Source of the DNA: Methylomonas sp.
GTDB lineage: Bacteria > Pseudomonadota > Gammaproteobacteria > Methylococcales > Methylomonadaceae
Length of the DNA: 7,026 bases
Assembly: GCA_026989715.1 (NCBI GenBank)
Contig: JALSIU010000009.1
Span: 1 to 7,026, forward strand
Reading direction: 5' to 3'
This document shows, piece after piece, positions 1 to 6,476 of the stretch. Positions within the stretch are counted from its first letter, which is position 1. Every line of letters begins with the position of its first letter. The translations under genes were made by a program, and so were the position numbers. The notes beneath the pieces are model-generated. The model saw only the letters and a list, made by a program, of their open reading frames with translations. It did not search any database and was not told the DNA's origin.

Positions 1-2009
1 TCCGGAATGGTTCTAATGGTTTTAACATTAGCAGAACCCATAATGCCACTAGGTGCTAATAACGCACTAAACGCACCACTTTGCTTACGCTCATGACACT
101 CTTCACATTGCACCGATTCAGGTGCCGGCCGCGTATTATGCGAAATAATATACTCATTCGATTCAGTTAATACTTCAGCAGCATCAGGATTACTATAGCC
201 TTTCATGCGCAATAAATTATCATAAGCAGATTTTAGCGCCATAAAGGCCTCATAATCTTCAGGCTTACTAAAGCTAACACCATGCCGACCTGAGCTTGCA
301 CTCACCTTACCAACCGATTCACCGCTTAATGGGTCAACAATATTACCAAATAAATTACCTTCACTATCTTCACCTATTTCAAAAACAGAATTAAGCTCAG
401 TTTTTGATAATACACGCCCGGTAACCTTGTCTTTCCAGTAAGAGCGTACTCTTGGGTTATAAGGCATCATCGTAAGTTTGCCGTTTTCAGCCATTCTATA
501 CCGAAATAGCATCTGAATAGGCTTACCACGACTTTCCTTACCATTGATATGACAGGCTTGACACGAAACCACATCAAAATGCGTTTGCGTAATTTTCGTT
601 AAACTCTCTTTACTATATCCCGTCATATCGCCATTAGCTTTCCATAATTCAATATGCGCATCCAATAAGGTATCATGCTTAGATGGAATAACAGGATTGA
701 CAGAGTTAATATGACATGCCTCACACGACTTCGCATTCGGTGCGTAATCTAAATCATTACGTACATCCATATCCGAGTTGCCTTTAGGAAAATCATGATT
801 AGCATCTAAATCAACATTGCTAAACGCTGATTTAAAATATTGCTTAGAATGACAGGCATTACAGTTTTCAATATCACGGGTTTCACCATTATCATCCGTA
901 TAGGTTTTACCCTTATGCACATCATCCTTGTAATCTTCTACAATTGTTCCATCAACAGGATCTAAATCAATAGTTGCATCATCACCAAAACCATAAAATC
1001 CACGACGTGAATTACTGGTTCTATGACATGCCATGCAGTTATCATTACCAGGAAAACGTAACATAGGAATCGTCACACGCCCCGCACCATCAAAGGCATC
1101 AGGATGCCAGTTGAATACAGGCATACCATATTGATCCAGTACCGGTTGCAACGATTCACCTTCACCTGGCTGACCATGCATGCCTGGATTGGGTTGCATT
1201 GCCCGCGAAACCGTCATGATGTTTTTACCTTCCGAATTTACAACATATTCCATCAGACCTGATGCGGCTTGACGAAAAAAGCCTTTCGTTGTAAAGGCTT
1301 GGCGCGCTCTACGTGGTGTCAGCATCTCATCTAAGCCACTATCGGCAGGTAGCTGTAAAGTAGAAAAGTCAACATGACAAAACATACAATCCGCCTCACC
1401 TACGCCACTTTTTTTCCAATCCCATAGCATTAAATGCTCTTGGCCATTCATAGTATGGCGTTCGTAGTAATCGCCATCGTAGAGTGGAATATCAGCAGGG
1501 TCTTTTTCATCGTAGCGAATACCATCACGATCTTTTTCAGCCCAGCCCCCCCCAGTATGACAACTCATACATTCTTTAACCCAACCCGCAGAGCCTAAAT
1601 CTGCATAATTGGCAGGGTCATCATTAACTTTTTTAGCTAAAACCCGCGGCGTATCTCCTCCCATACAGGTATAGCCACCATAATATCCTGGAGAAACTAA
1701 GTGAGGTAAGCCACGCTTTACCCCATAATTATCATCCGCTTCATCACGCCCCATTTCGAAATGGTAAGCATGGGTAATAGCTTCATAATCATGACAACCA
1801 CTTCCCTCACAGCTTTTTTTAGGACTATATGGGTTATGAGATGCCAAAACATTTACACCTTGTTCATCTAGCAATGGAATCGGTGGGTGATTCACTGGTT
1901 TATCGAATTCGTTTACAACAGCATAGCTATTGGTAAACATGAGCAGCATAAAAACAAAGCTCATGTGCATGAGCCGCTTATGCCTCCCCTGTTTGTTAAA
2001 AACATACAT
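1..2009 (-). CDS. Exported multiheme (at least octaheme) cytochrome c, 3' end outside window
   Basis: I translated this frame by hand: 669 codons from the ATG at 2009 to the left edge with no stop, so the C-terminus is missing. A strong Shine-Dalgarno (GGGGG at 2018-2022, 8 bases upstream) supports the start. Residues 1-30 form a Sec signal peptide (basic KQGRHKR, hydrophobic SFVFMLLMF, probable cleavage after SYA), so the protein acts outside the inner membrane. Eight c-heme motifs are visible: one CX4CH (C67-H73) and seven CXXCH starting at C147 (CMSCH), C208 (CMFCH), C325 (CMACH), C383 (CNACH), C429 (CEACH), C483 (CQACH) and C635 (CEECH). This implies a multi-electron carrier or oxidoreductase matured by the Ccm system. 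Many further histidines could serve as distal heme ligands. Segments such as HAYHFEMG after heme 1, WDWKKSG before heme 3 and GNSDMDVRNDLDYAPNAKSC before heme 6 resemble, from memory, an uncharacterised family of large multiheme cytochromes. It does not look like hydroxylamine oxidoreductase or octaheme tetrathionate reductase. Substrate and partner are unknown. Confidence 0.95.
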   Translation of the reverse strand, partial: MYVFNKQGRHKRLMHMSFVFMLLMFTNSYAVVNEFDKPVNHPPIPLLDEQGVNVLASHNPYSPKKSCEGSGCHDYEAITHAYHFEMGRDEADDNYGVKRGLPHLVSPGYYGGYTCMGGDTPRVLAKKVNDDPANYADLGSAGWVKECMSCHTGGGWAEKDRDGIRYDEKDPADIPLYDGDYYERHTMNGQEHLMLWDWKKSGVGEADCMFCHVDFSTLQLPADSGLDEMLTPRRARQAFTTKGFFRQAASGLMEYVVNSEGKNIMTVSRAMQPNPGMHGQPGEGESLQPVLDQYGMPVFNWHPDAFDGAGRVTIPMLRFPGNDNCMACHRTSNSRRGFYGFGDDATIDLDPVDGTIVEDYKDDVHKGKTYTDDNGETRDIENCNACHSKQYFKSAFSNVDLDANHDFPKGNSDMDVRNDLDYAPNAKSCEACHINSVNPVIPSKHDTLLDAHIELWKANGDMTGYSKESLTKITQTHFDVVSCQACHINGKESRGKPIQMLFRYRMAENGKLTMMPYNPRVRSYWKDKVTGRVLSKTELNSVFEIGEDSEGNLFGNIVDPLSGESVGKVSASSGRHGVSFSKPEDYEAFMALKSAYDNLLRMKGYSNPDAAEVLTESNEYIISHNTRPAPESVQCEECHERKQSGAFSALLAPSGIMGSANVKTIRTIP

Positions 2010-2062
2010 TGAAACTTCCCCCTTTGGCGAAAAGCCAGGTTATTAAAATAATTACTTAGCGC

Positions 2063-2087
2063 GCCTTTTCAGCATGGCAGCAAAGGC
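2063..2087 (-). other. Possible 5' leader hairpin of the cytochrome mRNA
   Basis: The arms GCCTTT and AAAGGC are perfect 6-base complements separated by 13 bases, within the roughly 87-base leader predicted between the -24/-12 promoter and the cytochrome ATG. A second short stem (TGGC/GCCA, 2025-2037) sits directly next to the ribosome binding site. Either could affect translation, but both are short enough to arise by chance. Confidence 0.2.
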
Positions 2088-2107
2088 AAACGTAGCAGAG
2101 CAATCAC

Positions 2108-2123
2108 GCAATAATCGAGCCAA
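2108..2123 (-). promoter_or_regulatory. Sigma-54 (-24/-12) promoter of the cytochrome gene
   Basis: Read on the minus strand the site is TTGGCTCG-ATTA-TTGC. The known sigma-54 consensus is YTGGCACG-N4-TTGC, so the -24 GG and -12 GC are both present at exactly the required 10-base separation, and only one core base differs (T for A after GGC). The predicted transcript start is about 2096, leaving a leader of about 87 bases. An IHF consensus match and a dyad at suitable distances upstream strengthen the call. If real, the cytochrome needs RpoN plus an AAA+ enhancer-binding activator. No activator gene is visible in this window. Confidence 0.65.
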
Positions 2124-2129
2124 AAGTTA

Positions 2130-2142
2130 CAACATATTGATT
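2130..2142 (-). promoter_or_regulatory. IHF binding site consensus match
   Basis: On the minus strand the bases AATCAATATGTTG match the IHF consensus WATCAA-N4-TTR at every defined position. An AT-rich stretch lies just upstream, as IHF sites often have. It spans roughly -34 to -46 relative to the predicted sigma-54 start, between the promoter and the upstream dyads, where IHF commonly bends DNA to bring an activator to RpoN polymerase. In AT-rich DNA a single match can be chance; its position is what makes it credible. Confidence 0.5.
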
Positions 2143-2212
2143 TTAAATAAATAAACTAAAAAACAAAGGATAGTAAGGAAAAATAATCACTAAAATCGTT
2201 GTAAATAACACA

Positions 2213-2236
2213 CATTGATACCGGCATTTAACAATG
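2213..2236. promoter_or_regulatory. 24-base dyad, candidate activator (UAS) site
   Basis: On the minus strand, CATTGTTA and TATCAATG flank an 8-base centre (AATGCCGG). The 8-base arms are inverted repeats with one mismatch. The site is centred near -129 from the predicted sigma-54 start, within the usual range for enhancer-binding protein sites. It matches neither the NtrC (GCAC-N5-GTGC type) nor the NifA (TGT-N10-ACA) consensus, so the binding protein is unknown. Confidence 0.35.
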
Positions 2237-2237
2237 A

Positions 2238-2263
2238 TTAATTTTTAAGGACAGATAAATTAA
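2238..2263. repeat. AT-rich inverted repeat next to the UAS candidate
   Basis: The 7-base arms TTAATTT and AAATTAA are perfect inverted repeats around 12 bases. The repeat abuts the 2213-2236 dyad, with centres 26 bases apart. It could be a second regulator site, but the arms are pure A/T, so chance is a serious alternative. Confidence 0.2.
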
Positions 2264-2265
2264 GT

Positions 2266-2298
2266 AAAAATAGATATGCTAATATAAAATATCAGCAT
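2266..2298 (-). terminator. Candidate terminator hairpin downstream of sucD
   Basis: In the minus-strand transcript, ATGCTGATAT and ATATTAGCAT pair over 10 positions (one G-U) around a 3-base loop at 2276-2298. Five U residues follow at 2270-2266, after a short ATCTA spacer. It begins 52 bases beyond the sucD stop, so it would end the sucCD transcript. The stem is AU-rich and the U tract is short and slightly displaced, so termination may be weak or the hairpin may simply protect the 3' end. Confidence 0.45.
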
Positions 2299-2350
2299 AA
2301 AGGATTGCACAAAAAAGCCTGTTTTTTACGCTCAAATAATACTTGTTGAA

Positions 2351-3217
2351 TTAAAGCAACTGTTGCATGGCTACGCCCATTAAAGAGGGCGAACTAACCA
2401 CTTCGACACCCGCAGCTTTTAAAGCAGAGACTTTACTCGCCGCCGTGCCTTTGCCGCCAGTTACAATCGCGCCGGCATGTCCCATACGCTTACCTGCAGG
2501 AGCAGTCATACCGGTAATATAAGCCACAACCGGCTTAGTCACAGAGGCTTTAATATAAGCGGCCGCTTCTTCCTCTTCACTGCCGCCAATTTCACCCACC
2601 ATCACAATACCTTTAGTTTGTTCATCGGCTTGGAAACGACTGATGACATCAATAAAATTCATGCCATGAATCGGGTCGCCGCCAATACCGACACACGTAC
2701 TTTGCCCCAGCCCTTGTTGTGTGGTTTGATGCACGGCCTCATACGTTAAAGTCCCGGAGCGCGAGACAATACCGATAGAACCGGGCATATGGATACTACC
2801 CGGCATAATGCCGATTTTACAGGCATCAGGTGTAATAATACCAGGGCAATTAGGGCCAATTAATAAGGCATCACTCTCATGCATGGCCGCTTTCACACGC
2901 AACATATGCAATACCGGAATGCCTTCAGTAATACAGACAATTAACTTAATGCCCGCATCAACCGCCTCTAAAATAGCATCGGCGGCAAAAAAAGGGGGAA
3001 CATAAATAATGCTGGCATCCGCTTTTGTCGCTCGATAAGCCTCTTGCACGGTGTTAAACATCGGTAAACCCAAGTGCTCACTGCCGCCACGCCCTGGGGT
3101 CACGCCTGCTAATAAGCGCGTCCCATAAGCCAAGGCATGTTGCGCATGAAAGGTTGCCTGCTTGCCGGTCAGCCCCTGACAAATTAACGTGGTATCTTTA
3201 TCAATCAAAATACTCAT
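2351..3217 (-). CDS. sucD: Succinyl-CoA synthetase alpha subunit
   Basis: The 288-residue product (E. coli SucD has 289) pairs with SucC to interconvert succinyl-CoA + ADP + Pi with succinate + CoA + ATP in the TCA cycle, in the cytoplasm. Landmarks of the family are present: the N-terminal CoA-binding Rossmann domain opening MSILIDKDT and CQGLTGKQ, GVTPGRGG around residue 40, the GPNCPG turn near 121-126, VSRSGTLTYEA near 151-161, and the phosphohistidine loop MGHAGAI with His247, which carries the phosphoryl group. The start overlaps the sucC stop as ATGA, and a near-ideal AGGAGGTG ribosome site lies inside the end of sucC, so the two subunits are likely translated in a coupled, equimolar way. 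No key residue is missing. Confidence 0.97.
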   Translation of the reverse strand: MSILIDKDTTLICQGLTGKQATFHAQHALAYGTRLLAGVTPGRGGSEHLGLPMFNTVQEAYRATKADASIIYVPPFFAADAILEAVDAGIKLIVCITEGIPVLHMLRVKAAMHESDALLIGPNCPGIITPDACKIGIMPGSIHMPGSIGIVSRSGTLTYEAVHQTTQQGLGQSTCVGIGGDPIHGMNFIDVISRFQADEQTKGIVMVGEIGGSEEEEAAAYIKASVTKPVVAYITGMTAPAGKRMGHAGAIVTGGKGTAASKVSALKAAGVEVVSSPSLMGVAMQQLL

Positions 3218-4383
3218 GCCGCACCTCCTGCAAGCAACACGGCTTGTTCCGCCGCATGGTCTAAATCTTTTGCGGCAATAATATTAGGAGCCACATGATG
3301 CAATAGCGCACGCCCCTCTTCTGCATGCGTCCCTTCCAAGCGCACAATCACCGGTAATGCGATATGCGCTTGCTCCAATGCACTCAAAATACCTTGCGCA
3401 ATCACATCACACTGCACAATACCGCCAAATATGTTGACCAGCACCACTTTAACATTGCTATCAGAGACAATCAGTTTAAACGCCTCGGTTACTTTTTCCG
3501 TTGTCGTCCCACCACCTACATCTAAAAAATTAGCCGGTTCGCCCCCTTTTAATTTAACCAAATCCATTGTTGCCATTGCCAAGCCGGCACCATTAACCAT
3601 ACAACCGATATTGCCCTCTAAAGTGATATAGCTTAAATCAAATCGCTTGGCTTTATTCTCTTTAGCATCTTCTTGGCGAGTATCTTGTAAACCGATAATA
3701 TCTTTATGCATAGCCAAGGCATTGTCATCAAAATTAATTTTGGCATCTAATGCCACTAATGCTCCGGCACCGGTTTCTATCAACGGGTTGATTTCAATCT
3801 GACTGGCATCTTTTTCGGTAAACAAGCGCAACATATTAGCCATAATTTGCAATAAAGCCTTAATCTGCTCACCCTGCAAACCCAGAGCAAAAGCCACTTG
3901 CCGGCCTTGATAGGCTTGCAGACCTGCCGCAGGGTGCAACATAACGGTAATGATTTTTTCAGGGTGTTGTGCGGCCACCGCTTCAATATCCATCCCCCCT
4001 GCGGCCGAGGCAATAAAGCAAAGCCTTTCACTGTGACGGTCAATTAACAGACTCAAGTAAAATTCCCGTTTTATGGTATCGGTTTTTTCAACTAATACGG
4101 CATTGATAGGCAAGCCTAACGCACCTGTTTGCTTGGTCACCAAACGCTGCCCTAGCATCTGCTCGGCAAAAATAGCAACGTCATCCATAGAAGTTGCTAT
4201 TTTTACACCACCGACCTTACCTCGTCCCCCGGCATGCACTTGTGCTTTAATCGCCCAGCTTGTCCCAGCTAATTTTGTTGCAGCCGCTATCGCACCGGAC
4301 GCAGAATCTGCAACAATCCCCTCAGGAGTGGGAATGTAAAAATCTCTAAAGAGTTGCTTGGCCTGAAATTCATGAATATTCAT
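3214..4383 (-). CDS. sucC: Succinyl-CoA synthetase beta subunit
   Basis: The 389-residue product (E. coli SucC has 388) has an N-terminal ATP-grasp domain and a C-terminal CoA-ligase domain. Visible signatures are NIHEFQAKQLF at the N-terminus, the nucleotide loop HAGGRGKVGGVK with Lys46 nearby, the metal ligands Asn199 (EINPL) and Asp213 (LDAK), GNIGCMVNGAGLAMATMD near 257-274 and VNIFGGIVQCD near 316-326. The last motif reads GGIV as in SucC rather than the AGIN form I associate with malate thiokinase (MtkA). Base usage and the sucD overlap show an intact two-gene operon. The start has a good ribosome site (TAGGAG, about 6 bases before ATG). It stands apart from other TCA-cycle genes in this window. 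Nucleotide preference (ADP or GDP) cannot be read from the sequence. Confidence 0.97.
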   Translation of the reverse strand: MNIHEFQAKQLFRDFYIPTPEGIVADSASGAIAAATKLAGTSWAIKAQVHAGGRGKVGGVKIATSMDDVAIFAEQMLGQRLVTKQTGALGLPINAVLVEKTDTIKREFYLSLLIDRHSERLCFIASAAGGMDIEAVAAQHPEKIITVMLHPAAGLQAYQGRQVAFALGLQGEQIKALLQIMANMLRLFTEKDASQIEINPLIETGAGALVALDAKINFDDNALAMHKDIIGLQDTRQEDAKENKAKRFDLSYITLEGNIGCMVNGAGLAMATMDLVKLKGGEPANFLDVGGGTTTEKVTEAFKLIVSDSNVKVVLVNIFGGIVQCDVIAQGILSALEQAHIALPVIVRLEGTHAEEGRALLHHVAPNIIAAKDLDHAAEQAVLLAGGAA

Positions 4384-4410
4384 TGATGCTCCTATGCACC
4401 GGAAGGAGAA

Positions 4411-4447
4411 AGCGTATGCGTTGGAGTATATACGCTGGCGGCTTATA
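4411..4447 (-). promoter_or_regulatory. Candidate sucCD promoter with an overlapping dyad
   Basis: On the minus strand, TATACT (4425-4430, five of six matches to the -10 consensus) lies 17 bases after CTGCAA at 4448-4453 (three of six to -35), giving a leader of about 35 bases. A perfect 7-base inverted repeat, AGCGTAT at 4411-4417 and ATACGCT at 4430-4436, spans the -10 and the predicted start, where a repressor would act. An alternative, weaker promoter is TTGCAT (4502-4507) with TTAAAT (4479-4484), also 17 bases apart. Both are sequence matches only. Confidence 0.35.
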
Positions 4448-4522
4448 TTGCAGTATTTTTTAATGCTAAATAAGGACTATTTAATATCCTCACAATAGGG
4501 AATGCAAGGTTTTATTTTATGC

Positions 4523-5302
4523 TCAGTCCTGACGGGTGACGCGCGTAAGCCAGCTATTTATATGCTGTACAAGTGGCTTAGGGTTATTGACATACGGGAT
4601 AAATTGCTTGAGTTTGATTTGACGATAGGCATTATTATTGCGTGCCGCTAGACGCTTATCCCTCGCGCAACTAATCAGCTTAGGGCTATCTCGGCGCGTA
4701 TAAATATCTAATAAAGGAATGCTTAACTGCTTAATAAATTTCAGTATTTGTGCTGTTTCGCTCTCACTGTCCGGCACATTCAGCCCAATCGCGACCAATG
4801 CTTTTATTTCGTGCATTGGCGCATTTGCTTGTGCATAAACTGCCATCTGCGCTCCCAGCCCATGCCCCACAATCACAAGCGTTTCTGTCCCCTTTAATGC
4901 CAAATGGCGCACGGCTTCTAAAATACGCGCTTGTGCCTCATTAAAGAGTGCATAATAATCGCTGGGTGCAGCCCCTGCCTCACGCAACGGCATTTGCAAG
5001 GCCAAAGCATCCCAATGATAAGTCGGCAGTTGTCGCCTTAAATGATAAATAACAGGGTCTTTATCCGGGGAGCTACCTATTTCGTGCAATAAAATAACCG
5101 TACCACGATTTTTAAGCTGCTCCGTTTGCGTATAAATCGCTACAAACGCAGTATTCCCCTCACCTAAGTTTACAATGTCACCAAAGCGAGGTGCTGTTGC
5201 CAAAGCCGTTGCATACTCTCTTTCCCGCGACAAATCACTTGCCTGCACACAAGCGCATAAAAAAAACAGGGTAACAAAACAGGCTATATGTAAACACTTC
5301 AT
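4523..5302 (-). CDS. Exported DUF3530-type alpha/beta-hydrolase-fold protein, likely non-catalytic
   Basis: The 259-residue product starts with a signal peptide (MKCLHIACFVTLFFLCACVQA). Cleavage may follow VQA, or Cys18 may be lipidated through the imperfect box LCAC. The rest resembles the DUF3530 family of alpha/beta hydrolases: RERE near 26-29, a first core strand with GTVILLHEIGSS (67-78) where the oxyanion loop would be, ALQMPLREA (100-109), SDYYALFNEAQARI (114-127), and a nucleophile-elbow segment VIVGHGLGAQMA (143-154). The elbow has Gly148 where active members carry serine. Asp205 (RRDSP) and His247 (LVQHINSWL) sit where the other triad members would fall. It may therefore be a binding or structural protein. 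It follows the lipoprotein gene by 11 bases with a weak AAGG ribosome site, so co-transcription and perhaps coupling are likely. Function is unknown. Confidence 0.75.
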   Translation of the reverse strand: MKCLHIACFVTLFFLCACVQASDLSREREYATALATAPRFGDIVNLGEGNTAFVAIYTQTEQLKNRGTVILLHEIGSSPDKDPVIYHLRRQLPTYHWDALALQMPLREAGAAPSDYYALFNEAQARILEAVRHLALKGTETLVIVGHGLGAQMAVYAQANAPMHEIKALVAIGLNVPDSESETAQILKFIKQLSIPLLDIYTRRDSPKLISCARDKRLAARNNNAYRQIKLKQFIPYVNNPKPLVQHINSWLTRVTRQD

Positions 5303-5313
5303 AGGGGGTCGCC

Positions 5314-6411
5314 TTATTGCACACCAATCGGGATTGTTAAGGTTGGGTTCACCGCTTTGCTTTGCCCCGCTTGCAAATTAAATAACTGGGTCAACAACAT
5401 AAAGGTTGATTTGGTATTTAAATCATTATCAGCAATATAAAACCAAGTATCCCGATAATACACAGAAATATACGCATTATCAGGCTTATCTTCCGCACTT
5501 TTTATTTTAAACAAGGCGCCGGCCGGCGTTTTACTCCAGTCAAACAACTGCCCTTCTTTCGTGACCGTATTGGTGACCAAACCTTTCTGCTTATGCAATA
5601 TCGGCACATCAATATTTTGCGATAAATAATATAAAATACTGGAAATAGAGCGCAAACGAATATTCCAATTATTCGGATTATATTCTAAAAAATTCGTCGA
5701 AAGATGGTATTTATGTAAATCGTTAATTTTCAGTAATTGCCGTATTTTTTTAATTTCGGCTTGTGATTCGGCAATATCGGTGGGTAAAAAATGTATTTCA
5801 ATGCCGCCGGAATCCGGATTAACGCCAATTTCAACCACATTATGCGTTTGCAAATAATTGAACGACTTTATCAGCTCTTTAAACGCCTTGTACTCAGGTT
5901 CCATTGCCGGTGTAGGCCCTGAAGCTCGTGGTGCATTGGCTAAACCATTCAACCGTTCAACGCATAGGCCAAAAATGCGCTCAACTTGCCAACCTGACTG
6001 CGCCATCACCAAAACCGCCTGTAAAGGAATGGGCGATAACACACTTTTAAGAAAATCTTCGCCTCCTAAAGGCGAATACGATATGGTTGGATTTTGTGCA
6101 AAACTCACCCCTATATCAGGCGATATGCTACTCGCCCCCCCTATTTTTGCACTACTGGACAAACCGATTGAAGACTTCAACGACATCGAAGCCGTGACGC
6201 TATTAATACTCAGAAAATAAGGCCTATCCCGATATTTTAAGCGCACCAAATTAAGCAACATTTCTTGGCTAAGTGAATTGGCAATTGCCTGATTATAAGC
6301 GGGATGCGTATCCTTTAAAGCGGCAGGACCAAACCAAGATTGACAAGCCGTCAGTCCGGTACAAAAGATGATAATAGCAAATGTCTTGTTAACATTAATG
6401 CAATGCAACAT
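5314..6411 (-). CDS. Lipoprotein of unknown function
   Basis: From the ATG at 6411 the product is 365 residues. It opens with MLHCINVNKTFAIIIFCTG and then a good lipobox LTAC, with Cys23 as the lipidated residue, so it is an envelope lipoprotein. The frame also has ATGs at 6453 and 6435, but those would place the lipobox 29-36 residues in and none of the starts has a clear ribosome site, so I prefer 6411. After the signal comes a polar segment with LVRLKYRDRPYF, a Ser/Gly-rich low-complexity stretch (about residues 75-105), then NPTISYSPLGGEDFLKSVLSP, which introduces a mostly alpha-helical middle (QVERIFGLCVERLNGL). The C-terminal part has strand-like YISVYYRDTWFYIADND and ends in LTIPIGVQ. 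The pattern resembles unnamed conserved proteins of Gammaproteobacteria that I cannot assign. It is paired with the DUF3530 gene 11 bases downstream, which suggests a shared envelope role. Confidence 0.75.
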   Translation of the reverse strand: MLHCINVNKTFAIIIFCTGLTACQSWFGPAALKDTHPAYNQAIANSLSQEMLLNLVRLKYRDRPYFLSINSVTASMSLKSSIGLSSSAKIGGASSISPDIGVSFAQNPTISYSPLGGEDFLKSVLSPIPLQAVLVMAQSGWQVERIFGLCVERLNGLANAPRASGPTPAMEPEYKAFKELIKSFNYLQTHNVVEIGVNPDSGGIEIHFLPTDIAESQAEIKKIRQLLKINDLHKYHLSTNFLEYNPNNWNIRLRSISSILYYLSQNIDVPILHKQKGLVTNTVTKEGQLFDWSKTPAGALFKIKSAEDKPDNAYISVYYRDTWFYIADNDLNTKSTFMLLTQLFNLQAGQSKAVNPTLTIPIGVQ

Positions 6412-6476
6412 ATTAAAAAAGGGGGAGACAATCATTAATGGAGTGCAATACATACCCTATATTGATAACCGGGCCA

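Noticed and set aside
1..2009. Hydroxylamine oxidoreductase or octaheme tetrathionate reductase
   Set aside because: Those are shorter, with different heme spacing. I see no CXXCK motif and no recognisable P460 tyrosine region, and the flanking motifs do not fit.
2311..2327. AAAAAAGCCTGTTTTTT as the sucD terminator
   Set aside because: The stem would be six A-U pairs only, around a 5-base loop with no G-C pair, too weak to terminate. The hairpin at 2276-2298 is better.
2477..3005. Open frames on the plus strand opposite sucD
   Set aside because: They lie wholly antisense to a clearly conserved gene, resemble no family I know, and are best explained as shadows of its codon pattern. The same holds for plus-strand frames opposite sucC, the DUF3530 gene, the lipoprotein and the mutarotase.
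3214..4383. Malate thiokinase (mtkA/mtkB) of the serine cycle instead of sucCD
   Set aside because: The NIFGGIVQCD motif and the overall match to E. coli SucC/SucD favour succinyl-CoA synthetase. The malate enzyme, as I recall it, has NIFAGIN at this point, and no serine-cycle genes are nearby.
4473..4490. AGGACTATTTAATATCCT as a terminator after the DUF3530 gene
   Set aside because: The stem is short, bulged and AT-rich, and no U tract follows. It overlaps the alternative sucC -10 and is not convincing either way.
6412..6453. Upstream ATGs (6453, 6435) as the lipoprotein start
   Set aside because: They would put the lipobox cysteine 31-37 residues from the N-terminus with a non-basic lead, and their ribosome sites are absent or mis-spaced (AGGG one base from the ATG at 6453).
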